From an uncultured Collinsella sp. (GTDB lineage: Bacteria; Actinomycetota; Coriobacteriia; Coriobacteriales; Coriobacteriaceae), in assembly GCA_900545665.1 (NCBI GenBank), contig UQZU01000024.1, positions 1-34,013 of the forward strand: a DNA stretch of 34,013 nt, given 5' to 3'. The position numbers and the translations under genes are program-made. Below are positions 14,801 to 21,991 of the stretch, in pieces. The stretch's first letter is position 1. Each line of letters opens with the position of its first letter. The notes under the pieces are model-generated. The model made no database searches. It was not told the DNA's origin and saw nothing but the letters and a program-made list of their open reading frames with translations.

Positions 14801-15011
14801 GCATAGAGCGGGTGCAAAAACAGGGTTTTTGGCATGCTTTATGCAATCGAGATGTGGAAAACTCCTGTTAATAGGATGTGAGTTTTACGCAATTGACGTG
14901 CGCCTTTTGAGTAAAACCGCAGGTCGCGATTTGCTCGGGGTACTATGCAGCGCGATCGAATCACACGCAGCTCAAACGTAGCAAAAACGCACTACGGAGG
15001 TTTCTAGCTAC
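14801..15011. other. Upstream region of the secreted-protein gene
   Basis: No gene is visible. It has a small hairpin CAAAAAC/GTTTTTG (14815-14831) and a dyad GTTTTAC/GTAAAAC around 14882-14917. TACTAT (14941-14946) could be a -10 for the next gene, though no good -35 stands 17 bp upstream. Confidence 0.4.
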
Positions 15012-15785
15012 ATGAGGATCGATTCACGAAAACCGAAAGCCGCCGCCCTTTCCGCCGCTCTGACCGTGGCACTTTTGGCGGGCGCCGGTGCAACCGATGC
15101 CCACGCGGCAACACTATCCGATACGGTTGGACCTACGCCGTCCGAGGCGACGCTGGTGCAGCCCGTTGACTATCGCGGCGATGGTTATGGTTCCATGCAG
15201 GAGTGGAACGCCTCGATGGAGGCCAAGCGCGATTCCCTTGAGATGCGCGCTCAGATCATTATGAATATGTATGGCGACTATGCTACCGATGACGAGCGTG
15301 CTGTGCTGCAGGGTTGCATCGACGGTGCGGGTAGCCTGTTGACGATGGGGGAGGTCGACGCCAAGTCGACCGAGCTCGATGAGCTGCGCGCTGCGCTTGA
15401 GGATGCCAAGCGCGAAGCGCTCGAGGCTGCCGCCGAGGCGGAGGCTGCCGAGGCCGCCCAGGCTTCGTACTACAACGCCGGTTACACTCCGTCCTACGCG
15501 TCTGCCGCGTCCTACGCGAACGGATCGGGCCTGACGCGCTCTGCGGGTGTCAATAACTACAACGGGCGCCGCGAGACCTATTACAGCAGCAATGTGCTTT
15601 ATCACTATCGCACGGGCGAATGGACTCAGGATTCTGAGGGCTTCTGGCGCGATTCCGACGGCTATTACGTTGTTGCCGCGGGCGATATGGCCCAGGGCTC
15701 GACCTTTACGGGCTCCAAGGGTGATTGCAAGGTCTATGACTCCGGCTGCGCTGCCGGAACCACCGATTACTACACCGGTTGGTAA
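15012..15785 (+). CDS. Secreted coiled-coil protein with cell-wall-type C-terminal domain
   Basis: Protein of 257 residues, exported by a signal peptide: basic MRIDSRKPK, hydrophobic AALSAALTVALLAGAGA, and a probable cleavage after AHA or AHAA near residue 33. Residues 55-150 are charged and helical, ending in an alanine/glutamate-rich coiled coil; residues 150-190 are rich in Tyr, Ser and Ala like a linker. The C terminus (GFWRDSDGYYVVAAGDM to KVYDSGCAAGTTDYYTGW) resembles the beta-barrel ending found on secreted cell-wall proteins of anaerobic Firmicutes, possibly related to RlpA/3D folds. A sorting motif is absent. GGAGG precedes the ATG. A role in the envelope is likely; no enzymatic residues can be named. 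Confidence 0.8.
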   Translation: MRIDSRKPKAAALSAALTVALLAGAGATDAHAATLSDTVGPTPSEATLVQPVDYRGDGYGSMQEWNASMEAKRDSLEMRAQIIMNMYGDYATDDERAVLQGCIDGAGSLLTMGEVDAKSTELDELRAALEDAKREALEAAAEAEAAEAAQASYYNAGYTPSYASAASYANGSGLTRSAGVNNYNGRRETYYSSNVLYHYRTGEWTQDSEGFWRDSDGYYVVAAGDMAQGSTFTGSKGDCKVYDSGCAAGTTDYYTGW

Positions 15786-15812
15786 TTTTTCTGCATCACG
15801 GATATTTGGCGG

Positions 15813-15856
15813 ACGGGCGTCTTTACCGAGCTTTAGGGCAACGTAAGGACGTCCGT
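15813..15856 (+). terminator. Hairpin downstream of the secreted-protein gene
   Basis: ACGGGCGTCTTTAC (15813-15826) pairs with GTAAGGACGTCCGT (15843-15856) with two wobble-type differences and a 16-nt loop. A T-run is missing, so it is a candidate 3'-end structure rather than a clear terminator. Confidence 0.45.
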
Positions 15857-15971
15857 TCTATGTATGCGTTTGAGTTAACAGAGCCCTTACCGTGGCGGTA
15901 CGCTGGGCGTATGGATGCGGGGCACACTGGTTCTTGAGAAATAAGGTCTTTCTCTTGGAGGAAGTGGTCTT

Positions 15972-16178
15972 GTGAATGCTCGAGATATTGCCGTTGCCGC
16001 CGTCGCGTTGATGCTTGGCTGCCTTGGTCCCACGGCCGCGCTCGTCGCGGGCATGCAGGGGACATGCGGGGCTGCTCCTATCGTGGTCGGCGCGCTGATC
16101 GCGGCCACGCTGCTGGGAAGCGCAGGCGTGGTTCTTTGCCGCGACGATGAGGACGAGGTGCCGGGGTCGCAACGCTAA
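15972..16178 (+). CDS. Small membrane protein, two predicted helices
   Basis: A 68-residue protein starting at GTG 15972, ten bases after GGAGG (15957-15961). Two hydrophobic segments (about residues 7-28 and 35-56) are joined by a short loop with a cysteine, and the C-terminal tail is acidic (RDDEDEVPGSQR). No family is recognised. The composition and ribosome binding site suggest a real gene; function is unknown. Confidence 0.55.
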   Translation: MNARDIAVAAVALMLGCLGPTAALVAGMQGTCGAAPIVVGALIAATLLGSAGVVLCRDDEDEVPGSQR

Positions 16179-16218
16179 CTGTTGTGAGATCGGCCGCCGG
16201 TCATAGACGAAGATGAAG

Positions 16219-16256
16219 GCCGCCGCAGGGGGGGGAGGTTCCCTTGCGGCGGTTTT
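16219..16256 (+). terminator. Rho-independent terminator
   Basis: CCGCCGCA (16220-16227) pairs with TGCGGCGG (16245-16252), extended by GGG/CCC with a bulge, and is followed by TTTT. It ends the small membrane protein transcript and lies between convergent genes. Confidence 0.75.
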
Positions 16257-16289
16257 GCTGTTAAGGCTGTTGAATGCGGCGCGTCGGCG

Positions 16290-17204
16290 CTACCAGCTTT
16301 TCTCGATATCGCGGATGCGCCGATAGAGCCACTCGTTTTGCGGTGCCTGGATATCGTGTTTGGCTGCGAGGCGGCAGATGGTGCCCGCGAACTCATCAAC
16401 CTCGGTTTTGCGCCTTGCGATGCGGTCTTGAGCCATCGAGGGCATACCGGCGGGGTCGATTCCCTCGATGAGGTGCACCATTTGCGTCAGGTCTGCCTCG
16501 GTCAGTTCAACGCCCTCGGCGTTGGCGACCGCAAGCGTTTCGCGCATGGCGGAAACAAAGCAGCGACGCTGCTCGGAGCCCGGCTCCGTGGCGCTTCCGT
16601 AGGTCCCGCCGTAGGCCATGCAGGTCAGGTTGATGCCGTCGTTGAGCATGAGTTTGGCCCACATGCGGTGGGCGATGTCGTCCTCGACGGTATGGGCGAT
16701 GCCGCAGCGCGTGTAGAGCCCGTCGATAGCGGCGACGGTCGCGGGGTCCGTGCCGGCCGCCGCGCCAAAGCGGATCTCGCCCGCATTGGTAAAGGTGAGC
16801 GCGCCGTTGAGGAACACGGCGTCCATGCCCTGGCAGATACCAAGAACGGTATGCTCCCAGCCAAAGCGTTCGGCAATCTTTTGCTCGCTCGTAATGCCGT
16901 TGCATAGCGAGGCGATGAGCGTGTTGGGTCCCACGACGCGCTCCATAGTCTTGAGTGCTTGGTCGAGACCGGTGGTCTTGACTGTCAGGATGACCAGATC
17001 GGCGGGCGTCGCCTCGCTGGCGCGGACGGACGTGAGATCGCAGGGCTTGCCGTTGACAGTGAGCGCATCGCCCGCGTGACGCTCAAAACGGGTGTCATCC
17101 ATAACGTATTCGACGGCGTCATTGCCGAGGGCCTTGGCAATCATGCTGCCGTAGAGCAGGCCGACGCCGCCCTTGCCGATAAAAGCGACCTTGTTGATCT
17201 GCAT
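16290..17204 (-). CDS. panE: 2-dehydropantoate 2-reductase (ketopantoate reductase)
   Basis: NADPH-dependent enzyme making pantoate for pantothenate and coenzyme A. The 304-residue protein starts with the dinucleotide fold FIGKGGVGLLYG, has the conserved TVKTTGL (K76) and N102 in LCNGI, and the catalytic lysine K184 with N188 in MWAKLMLN, in family order. ATG 17204 is chosen because GGGGAG is nine bases upstream; the ATG three codons earlier abuts that site. PanE/ApbA paralogues of uncertain substrate are common, so pantoate synthesis is likely but not proved. Upstream on the same strand are a terminator-like hairpin and a short ORF with a strong ribosome binding site. Confidence 0.88.
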   Translation of the reverse strand: MQINKVAFIGKGGVGLLYGSMIAKALGNDAVEYVMDDTRFERHAGDALTVNGKPCDLTSVRASEATPADLVILTVKTTGLDQALKTMERVVGPNTLIASLCNGITSEQKIAERFGWEHTVLGICQGMDAVFLNGALTFTNAGEIRFGAAAGTDPATVAAIDGLYTRCGIAHTVEDDIAHRMWAKLMLNDGINLTCMAYGGTYGSATEPGSEQRRCFVSAMRETLAVANAEGVELTEADLTQMVHLIEGIDPAGMPSMAQDRIARRKTEVDEFAGTICRLAAKHDIQAPQNEWLYRRIRDIEKSW

Positions 17205-17220
17205 GTGAATCATCTCCCCA

Positions 17221-17249
17221 TATAAAAGGCGCCCGCGTAAGGGGCGCCT
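17221..17249 (-). terminator. Terminator-like hairpin in the panE leader
   Basis: On the minus strand AGGCGCCC (17249-17242) pairs perfectly with GGGCGCCT (17234-17227), followed by TTTATA. It ends about eight bases before the panE ribosome binding site, so it is either the terminator of the small ORF transcript or an attenuator of panE. Confidence 0.65.
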
Positions 17250-17311
17250 GATGGATTGTATGCTGCCAGGGTGATTGGTGAGTGCGCGGGGCGGCTGTTA
17301 TGAAAAAGAAA

Positions 17312-17368
17312 CTATTGCGCTGTGCGCTTATGCCGCGGGGCAGACCGCAAAGACATGCGCGTGGTCAT
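17312..17368 (-). CDS. Possible 18-residue leader peptide upstream of panE
   Basis: MTTRMSLRSAPRHKRTAQ starts at 17368 and is preceded by AAAGGAG (17375-17381) at six-base spacing. It has four arginines, three threonines and no strong bias for valine or other pantoate-related amino acids. Followed by the hairpin at 17221-17249 it has the layout of a leader-peptide attenuator. The ribosome binding site lies in the loop of a hairpin (17369-17389) whose plus-strand T-run at 17390-17394 also makes it a weak plus-strand terminator, so chance cannot be ruled out. Confidence 0.4.
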   Translation of the reverse strand: MTTRMSLRSAPRHKRTAQ

Positions 17369-17531
17369 GCCCGGCTCCTTTCATCGGGCTTTTTGCTGAT
17401 GTTAAAGCGGTGCCGTGACGGCTCGATTTCTGCTGCGTTACGATACGTTCTCGATTGCGATTCCACGATGTTTCGGCTGCGTGACCATTGTGTTTCGCCT
17501 TGCCGGGGCGCTGATGGCGAAGGGAGGGGCC

Positions 17532-18722
17532 GTGCAATACCGTGTTGACCCCAAAAGTGGTAACCGAATATCCGCTCTGGGTCTGGGCTGCATGAGGTTT
17601 CCCGGTGCGCCGGGACATCCCGATGCGAAGACGGCCGATGCCATCATCTCCCGTGCGGTGGAGCAGGGGATTAATTATCTGGACACGGCCTATCTCTATC
17701 CCGGCAACGAGGCTTGCGTGGGCGCTTCGCTTGAACGCCTGGGCTTGCGCGACCAGGTTTTGCTCGCAACCAAGCTGCCGCATGCTTCGTGCAAATGCGC
17801 GGAGGATTTCGATCGGTTTTTCGACGAGCAGCTGCGCCGCCTGCAGACCGACCATATCGACTATTACCTTATGCACAACATCACCTCGCCTGCGCAGTGG
17901 GAGCGCGTGGTGGCGCTGGGCATCGAGGACTGGATCGCGCAGCAAAAGGCTGCAGGGCGTATTCGTCAGATAGGCTTTTCGTACCACGGCAGCGCGGCGG
18001 ACTTCCTTACGATGCTCGATGCGTATGAGTGGGACTTTTGCCAGATCCAGTACAACTACGCTGGAGAGCGATATCAGGCGGGAACGGCGGGGCTCATGGC
18101 CGCCGCCGAGCGAGGTCTCGCGGTGTTTGTGATGGAGCCGCTTTTGGGCGGACGCTTGGCAGGCAAATTGCCTCCGCGGGCGCGCGCTGTTCTCGATGGT
18201 GCATGCGATCGACATTTGCATACGCCTGCCGCTTGGGGGCTCTCGTGGGTGTGGAATCATCCCCAGGTGACCATGTTGCTTTCTGGTATGACCGATACCG
18301 CGCAGGTGGACGAGAATTCGTCACTGGCAGACCTCGCGTTGCCGAATTCGATGACGGCCAACCAGCTCGACACGATTGCGCGCGTGTTGATGGAGTTTGA
18401 GAAATCGAACCGTGTGCCCTGCACGGGATGCGGCTACTGCATGCCATGTCCCAAGGGTATTAACATTCCCGGCTGCTTTGCCGCTTACAACGCGAGTTAC
18501 GCGCACAGCTGGTTTACGGGGCTGTCTCAATACTTTACGGCGAGCGCGGTGCGCACAAGCGAAGCCAAGCTGGTGAGCAATTGCGTCAAGTGCGGCAAAT
18601 GCACGCGCCACTGCCCGCAGCATATCGATATCCCCGAGCGTCTCGATGACGTGCGCCGACGCTTCCAGCCGGGCCCCGTGACGGCGGTGCTTAAGGCCTT
18701 CGGCAAAACGCGCTCCTCATGA
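17532..18722 (+). CDS. Aldo/keto reductase with C-terminal [4Fe-4S] domain
   Basis: Oxidoreductase of 396 residues. The N-terminal TIM-barrel (residues 10-285) has the reductase features INYLDTAYLYPGNE (Asp, Tyr), the LATKLPH lysine and the YYLMHN histidine. The C-terminal part is ferredoxin-like, with C297/C300/C303/C306 and C351/C354/C357/C361 as two [4Fe-4S] motifs. This fused form is typical of anaerobes and suggests electron exchange with a low-potential carrier. GTG 17532 is chosen because AGGGAGG precedes it; an in-frame ATG at 17514 lacks such a site. Its stop directly abuts the structured repeat upstream of the next gene. Substrate unknown. Confidence 0.92.
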   Translation: MQYRVDPKSGNRISALGLGCMRFPGAPGHPDAKTADAIISRAVEQGINYLDTAYLYPGNEACVGASLERLGLRDQVLLATKLPHASCKCAEDFDRFFDEQLRRLQTDHIDYYLMHNITSPAQWERVVALGIEDWIAQQKAAGRIRQIGFSYHGSAADFLTMLDAYEWDFCQIQYNYAGERYQAGTAGLMAAAERGLAVFVMEPLLGGRLAGKLPPRARAVLDGACDRHLHTPAAWGLSWVWNHPQVTMLLSGMTDTAQVDENSSLADLALPNSMTANQLDTIARVLMEFEKSNRVPCTGCGYCMPCPKGINIPGCFAAYNASYAHSWFTGLSQYFTASAVRTSEAKLVSNCVKCGKCTRHCPQHIDIPERLDDVRRRFQPGPVTAVLKAFGKTRSS

Positions 18723-18807
18723 CCCTTTTATAACTTGCGGTGGAATAGTTCCTGTTTGCGGCAGAATAGGGGCCAAACAGGAACTATTTCACCGCAACTG
18801 AAGGGGG
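18723..18807 (+). repeat. Structured repeat element, copy A, upstream of the oxidoreductase gene
   Basis: A 24-bp stem (18735-18758 with 18774-18797, one G-U type pair) has a 15-nt loop. An outer helix CCCTT (18723-18727) / AAGGG (18801-18805) takes in the Shine-Dalgarno sequence of the gene starting at 18813. Outer stem sequence TTGCGGTGGAATA...TATTTCACCGCAACTG and loop motif AATAGGG are shared with copy B; the inner stem differs but stays paired. Confidence 0.8.
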
Positions 18808-18812
18808 CTGTC

Positions 18813-19832
18813 GTGGGCCATCGGGATTCATGTGATGATTTGCGTGAGGTTCGTTGGGGCATTTTGGGTGCCGGACACATTTCTCATCGATTTGCATCGT
18901 CGCTCAAGAAGGTCGACGGGGCACGGCTGGTGGCTGCGGCCGGTCGCACTCCTGCACATGTCGAGGAATTTTGCCGAGCGTTTTCGATCGATGCTGCGCA
19001 TGGCCACGCCTCGGTCGACGATAACGGCAATGCGGCTTATGACGCGCTGATTGCCGACCCCGATGTCGACGCAATCTACTTGGCTCTTCCGCATGGCATG
19101 CATACGCGTTGGGCCTGTCGCGCGCTGCGCGCCGGAAAGGCCGTGCTGTGCGAAAAGCCGGCCGTTTTGAGTGAGGAAGAGGCTCTCTCGATTGCCTCCA
19201 CCTCTCGTGAGCGCGGCGTGCTGTTTATGGAGGCGATGAAGAATCGGTTTTGCCCGATGCGCACTCGCGTGAAGGACTTGCTTGCGTCGGGTGAGCTTGG
19301 CCGTATTGTCTCGATTGAAAGCGTGCAAAAGCTCGATTACGGCGAGCCTCCTTCGGGCTATCTGCTTGATTCGTTGCAGGGCGGCTGTCTATATGACATG
19401 GGCTGCTATGCGGTCGGTTGGTTTGAGGATTTGCTCGCGGGCGCGTGCGAGGTTTCATCCCGTGAAGTTCGCTGGCGTGACGTATCGGGCGGCCGCGTCG
19501 ATTGGGCCGACGAGATCCGTATGAGCGTCGGCGGTATACCCATTCATATGGTGTGCGACGGCAAAGCAACATATGAAAGCCGCTTAACGATTGCCTGTGA
19601 GCGGGGCTCGTTGGAAATCGAGCGTCTCCATCGCCCCGAGCTCGCCCATGTGAAGTATTCCGACGGTCGAATGCTCGAAATAAATGCCCCGTTTGAGATC
19701 GATGATTTCTACGGCGAAATCCAGCATGCGACCCAGCTCATCCGGGCGGGGAAACTCGAGAGTCCCGTCATGCCCCTTGCCGCCACGCAGCACTGTGCGC
19801 ACATCATCGATGCGATCCGTCTAGCCCTCTAG
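18813..19832 (+). CDS. Gfo/Idh/MocA-family oxidoreductase (second copy)
   Basis: Protein of 339 residues. The Rossmann motif GILGAGHISHRF is canonical (GxGxxx), the catalytic lysine is in CEKPAVLS, and FMEAMKNRF fits the dihydrodiol dehydrogenase-like branch. GTG 18813 is set by AAGGGGG (18801-18807) five bases upstream, within the structured repeat, and by the fact that longer reading would run through the hairpin. It is not a close copy of the 10448-11554 protein. The substrate may be a sugar, cyclitol or xenobiotic diol. Confidence 0.9.
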   Translation: MGHRDSCDDLREVRWGILGAGHISHRFASSLKKVDGARLVAAAGRTPAHVEEFCRAFSIDAAHGHASVDDNGNAAYDALIADPDVDAIYLALPHGMHTRWACRALRAGKAVLCEKPAVLSEEEALSIASTSRERGVLFMEAMKNRFCPMRTRVKDLLASGELGRIVSIESVQKLDYGEPPSGYLLDSLQGGCLYDMGCYAVGWFEDLLAGACEVSSREVRWRDVSGGRVDWADEIRMSVGGIPIHMVCDGKATYESRLTIACERGSLEIERLHRPELAHVKYSDGRMLEINAPFEIDDFYGEIQHATQLIRAGKLESPVMPLAATQHCAHIIDAIRLAL

Positions 19833-19902
19833 GACTTGGCGCTGACGCGCAGGGGATCATGACGCCGGCGCCCGTGGTGCCTGGCGGCCCACATCTCTGA
19901 TG

Positions 19903-19990
19903 CCCCTTTTATAACTTGCGGTGGAATACGGTCTGTTTGCGCCAAAATAGGGCACCAATAGACCGTATTTCACCGCAACTGATGAGGGGG
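19903..19990 (+). repeat. Structured repeat element, copy B, upstream of nfo
   Basis: Same architecture as copy A: TTGCGGTGGAATA (19916-19928) pairs with TATTTCACCGCAA (19966-19978), the inner stem is CGGTC/GACCG in place of GTTCC/GGAAC, and the loop carries CCAAAATAGGG. The outer helix CCCCT (19903-19907) / AGGGG (19985-19989) covers the nfo Shine-Dalgarno sequence. Confidence 0.8.
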
Positions 19991-19998
19991 AGTTGGAG

Positions 19999-20865
19999 AT
20001 GCTGACGATCGGGTGCCATCTTTCGACGACGAAGGGCTATCGGGCGATGGGGGAGACGGCGTTGTCCATTGGCGCCAATACCTTTGCGTTCTTTACGCGC
20101 AACCCGCGCGGTGGCAAGGCAAAAGACCTTGACATGGATGACGTGGCGGCCCTGCGCGAGCTTATGGAGCAAAACGACTTTGGCCCGCTCGTGGCTCATG
20201 CCCCGTATGCCTATAACCCCTGCTCCGCTAAGGAGCGGGCGCGCGAGTTTGCCCTGGAGGCCATGGCCGAGGATCTGCAGCGCATGGAAGCGCTGCCCGG
20301 CAACTACTACAACTTCCATCCCGGTGCGCATGTGGGGCAGGGCTCCGACGCCGGCATTCAGATGATCGTCGACACCCTGTGCCAGGTGATGTTTGAGGGC
20401 CAGCAGACGATGGTGCTGCTCGAGACCATGGCCGGCAAGGGCACCGAGGTGGGCCGCAGCTTTGAGGAGCTGGCGCTCATCATCGAGGGCGTTGCCGACA
20501 AGCGCCCCGAGCTGTCGGCCAAGTTGGGCGTTTGCCTAGATACCTGCCATGTGAATGACGCCGGCTATGATATCGTCCGCGATCTTGACGGTGTGCTTGA
20601 CGAGTTCGATCGTGTGGTGGGTATCGAGCGCCTGCGCGCTGTGCACATCAATGACTCCAAGAATCCCTGCGGCGCCCATAAGGATCGCCACGAGTGCATC
20701 GGCAAGGGCTACCTGGGTAGTGAAGAGTTTGGCGGCGGTATGCAGGTTATACAGAATATTGTATCGAATGGCCGTTTGCGTTCGCTGCCGTTTATTTTGG
20801 AGACTCCGAACGAACTTGCAGGTTATGCGGCTGAAATCAAACTGTTAAGGTCATTGCAGCAGTAA
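19999..20865 (+). CDS. nfo: Endonuclease IV (AP endonuclease)
   Basis: Zinc-dependent enzyme that cuts DNA at abasic sites in base excision repair. The 288-residue TIM-barrel protein has the metal-binding motifs in order: GCHLSTTKG, AHAPY, NFHPGAHVGQG, VLLETMAGKG, CLDTCHVNDAGYD, AVHINDSKNPCG-HKDRHECIGKG and FILETP. ATG 19999 is preferred over TTG 19993 because GAGGGGGAG is six bases upstream of it. Its ribosome binding site is part of the outer stem of the structured repeat. Confidence 0.97.
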   Translation: MLTIGCHLSTTKGYRAMGETALSIGANTFAFFTRNPRGGKAKDLDMDDVAALRELMEQNDFGPLVAHAPYAYNPCSAKERAREFALEAMAEDLQRMEALPGNYYNFHPGAHVGQGSDAGIQMIVDTLCQVMFEGQQTMVLLETMAGKGTEVGRSFEELALIIEGVADKRPELSAKLGVCLDTCHVNDAGYDIVRDLDGVLDEFDRVVGIERLRAVHINDSKNPCGAHKDRHECIGKGYLGSEEFGGGMQVIQNIVSNGRLRSLPFILETPNELAGYAAEIKLLRSLQQ

Positions 20866-20926
20866 AGGCTGCCATAAACTGGAGTGCTACATTCACGTTA
20901 TGGGTTTGTTTCAATCAGTTTTCTAA

Positions 20927-20955
20927 TTGCAGATTCTTCCAAGCGGGTGCATAAT
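20927..20955 (+). promoter_or_regulatory. Promoter of the amino-acid ABC transporter operon
   Basis: TTGCAG (20927-20932) and CATAAT (20950-20955) are separated by 17 bp, 58 bases before the binding-protein start codon. Confidence 0.75.
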
Positions 20956-21012
20956 AACCCTCAGTTTTTGCAGACCTCTGAATCACGTGGGGTCATTGGA
21001 AGGAGACTGATT

Positions 21013-21873
21013 ATGAAGCTGAAGAAGCTTGGCGCATTTGCCGCCACGGGTGCTATGGCGCTCGCCCTCGCTCTGACGGGCTGCGGCTCGTCCAACGCCA
21101 CCTCTGGTTCTGATGCCGGTTCCAGCAGCTCTGACGACGCTAAGGTCGAGAAGGTCGACGGCTCCAAGGAGTACGCGCTCGTCAAGGACGGTACGCTGAC
21201 CGTCGGCACCTCTGCCGAGTACGCTCCGTTTGAGTACAAGGATGACAACGGCGATTATCAGGGCTTTGACCTTGAGCTCATCAAGGCTATCGGCGACAAG
21301 CTGGGCCTGGATGTCGAGTATGTCAACAATGACTTTGACACGCTGGTTCCGGGCGTCGCTTCGGGCGCCAAATATGACGTCTCCATCGCGGCTATCACCG
21401 ACACGCCCGAGCGCGAGAAAGAAGTCACTTTCTCCGATTCCTACTACATGGACGATCAGGCTATCGTGACTAAGGTCGATAACACCGACATCACGGCCGA
21501 CAACTACAGCGAGAAGCTCAACAACGCCGATGCTACCATCATCGTCCAGTCTGGCTCGACCGCCGAGTCCTTTGCCCAGGAGAACTTCCCCAAGGCCAAG
21601 ATTGTCCCCTACAAGGACGCCACCGAGTGCTTCAGCGCCCTGCAGTCCGATAAGGGCGACGCCGTAGTCACCAACCGCTCCGTTGCCAGCCAGCTGACCG
21701 CCGAGCAGTTCAACACCTGCCAGACCATTAAGCAGATTAGCACCGGCGAGGAGTACGCCATCGCCATCAACCAGGGCAACACCAAGCTCAAGGACGACAT
21801 CAACCAGGCCATCAAGGACCTGACCGACGACGGTACCGTTGACGCCCTCATGGCTAAGTACAACATCAAGTAA
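21013..21873 (+). CDS. Polar amino-acid ABC transporter, substrate-binding lipoprotein
   Basis: A family-3 solute-binding protein of 286 residues anchored outside the cell. The signal MKLKKLGAFAATGAMALALALTGC ends in a lipobox with C24 as the lipid-modified residue, then a serine-rich linker and the binding domain (from about residue 55: LTVGTSAEYAPFEY, GFDLELIKAIGDKLG, the DISIA-like YDVSIAAITDTPERE). These motifs fit polar amino acids such as glutamine, glutamate, arginine or cystine; the ligand cannot be told apart by eye. GGAAGGAG precedes ATG 21013. Permease and ATPase genes follow. Confidence 0.94.
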   Translation: MKLKKLGAFAATGAMALALALTGCGSSNATSGSDAGSSSSDDAKVEKVDGSKEYALVKDGTLTVGTSAEYAPFEYKDDNGDYQGFDLELIKAIGDKLGLDVEYVNNDFDTLVPGVASGAKYDVSIAAITDTPEREKEVTFSDSYYMDDQAIVTKVDNTDITADNYSEKLNNADATIIVQSGSTAESFAQENFPKAKIVPYKDATECFSALQSDKGDAVVTNRSVASQLTAEQFNTCQTIKQISTGEEYAIAINQGNTKLKDDINQAIKDLTDDGTVDALMAKYNIK

Positions 21874-21895
21874 AATAGCTACTTGATTGCTCACG

Positions 21896-21926
21896 GGCCC
21901 TTTCCGTTTTGGCGGAGAGGGCCTTT
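21896..21926 (+). terminator. Intra-operon terminator-like hairpin
   Basis: GGCCCTTTCCG (21896-21906) pairs with CGGAGAGGGCC (21913-21923) with one G-U pair and is followed by TTT. It lies between binding protein and permease and would let the lipoprotein be made in excess, as is usual for such operons. Confidence 0.7.
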
Positions 21927-21991
21927 GCGCTTCTCTTGACGGAGAGTATTTCCGTCTCGTTTTGCCGGCAACTTCTACGATAGGAGCCACC

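Noticed and set aside
17282..17548. Plus-strand small open frame before the aldo/keto reductase
   Set aside because: Composition is Arg/Cys-rich as expected for out-of-frame GC-rich DNA, and a terminator-like sequence (17369-17394) lies inside it.
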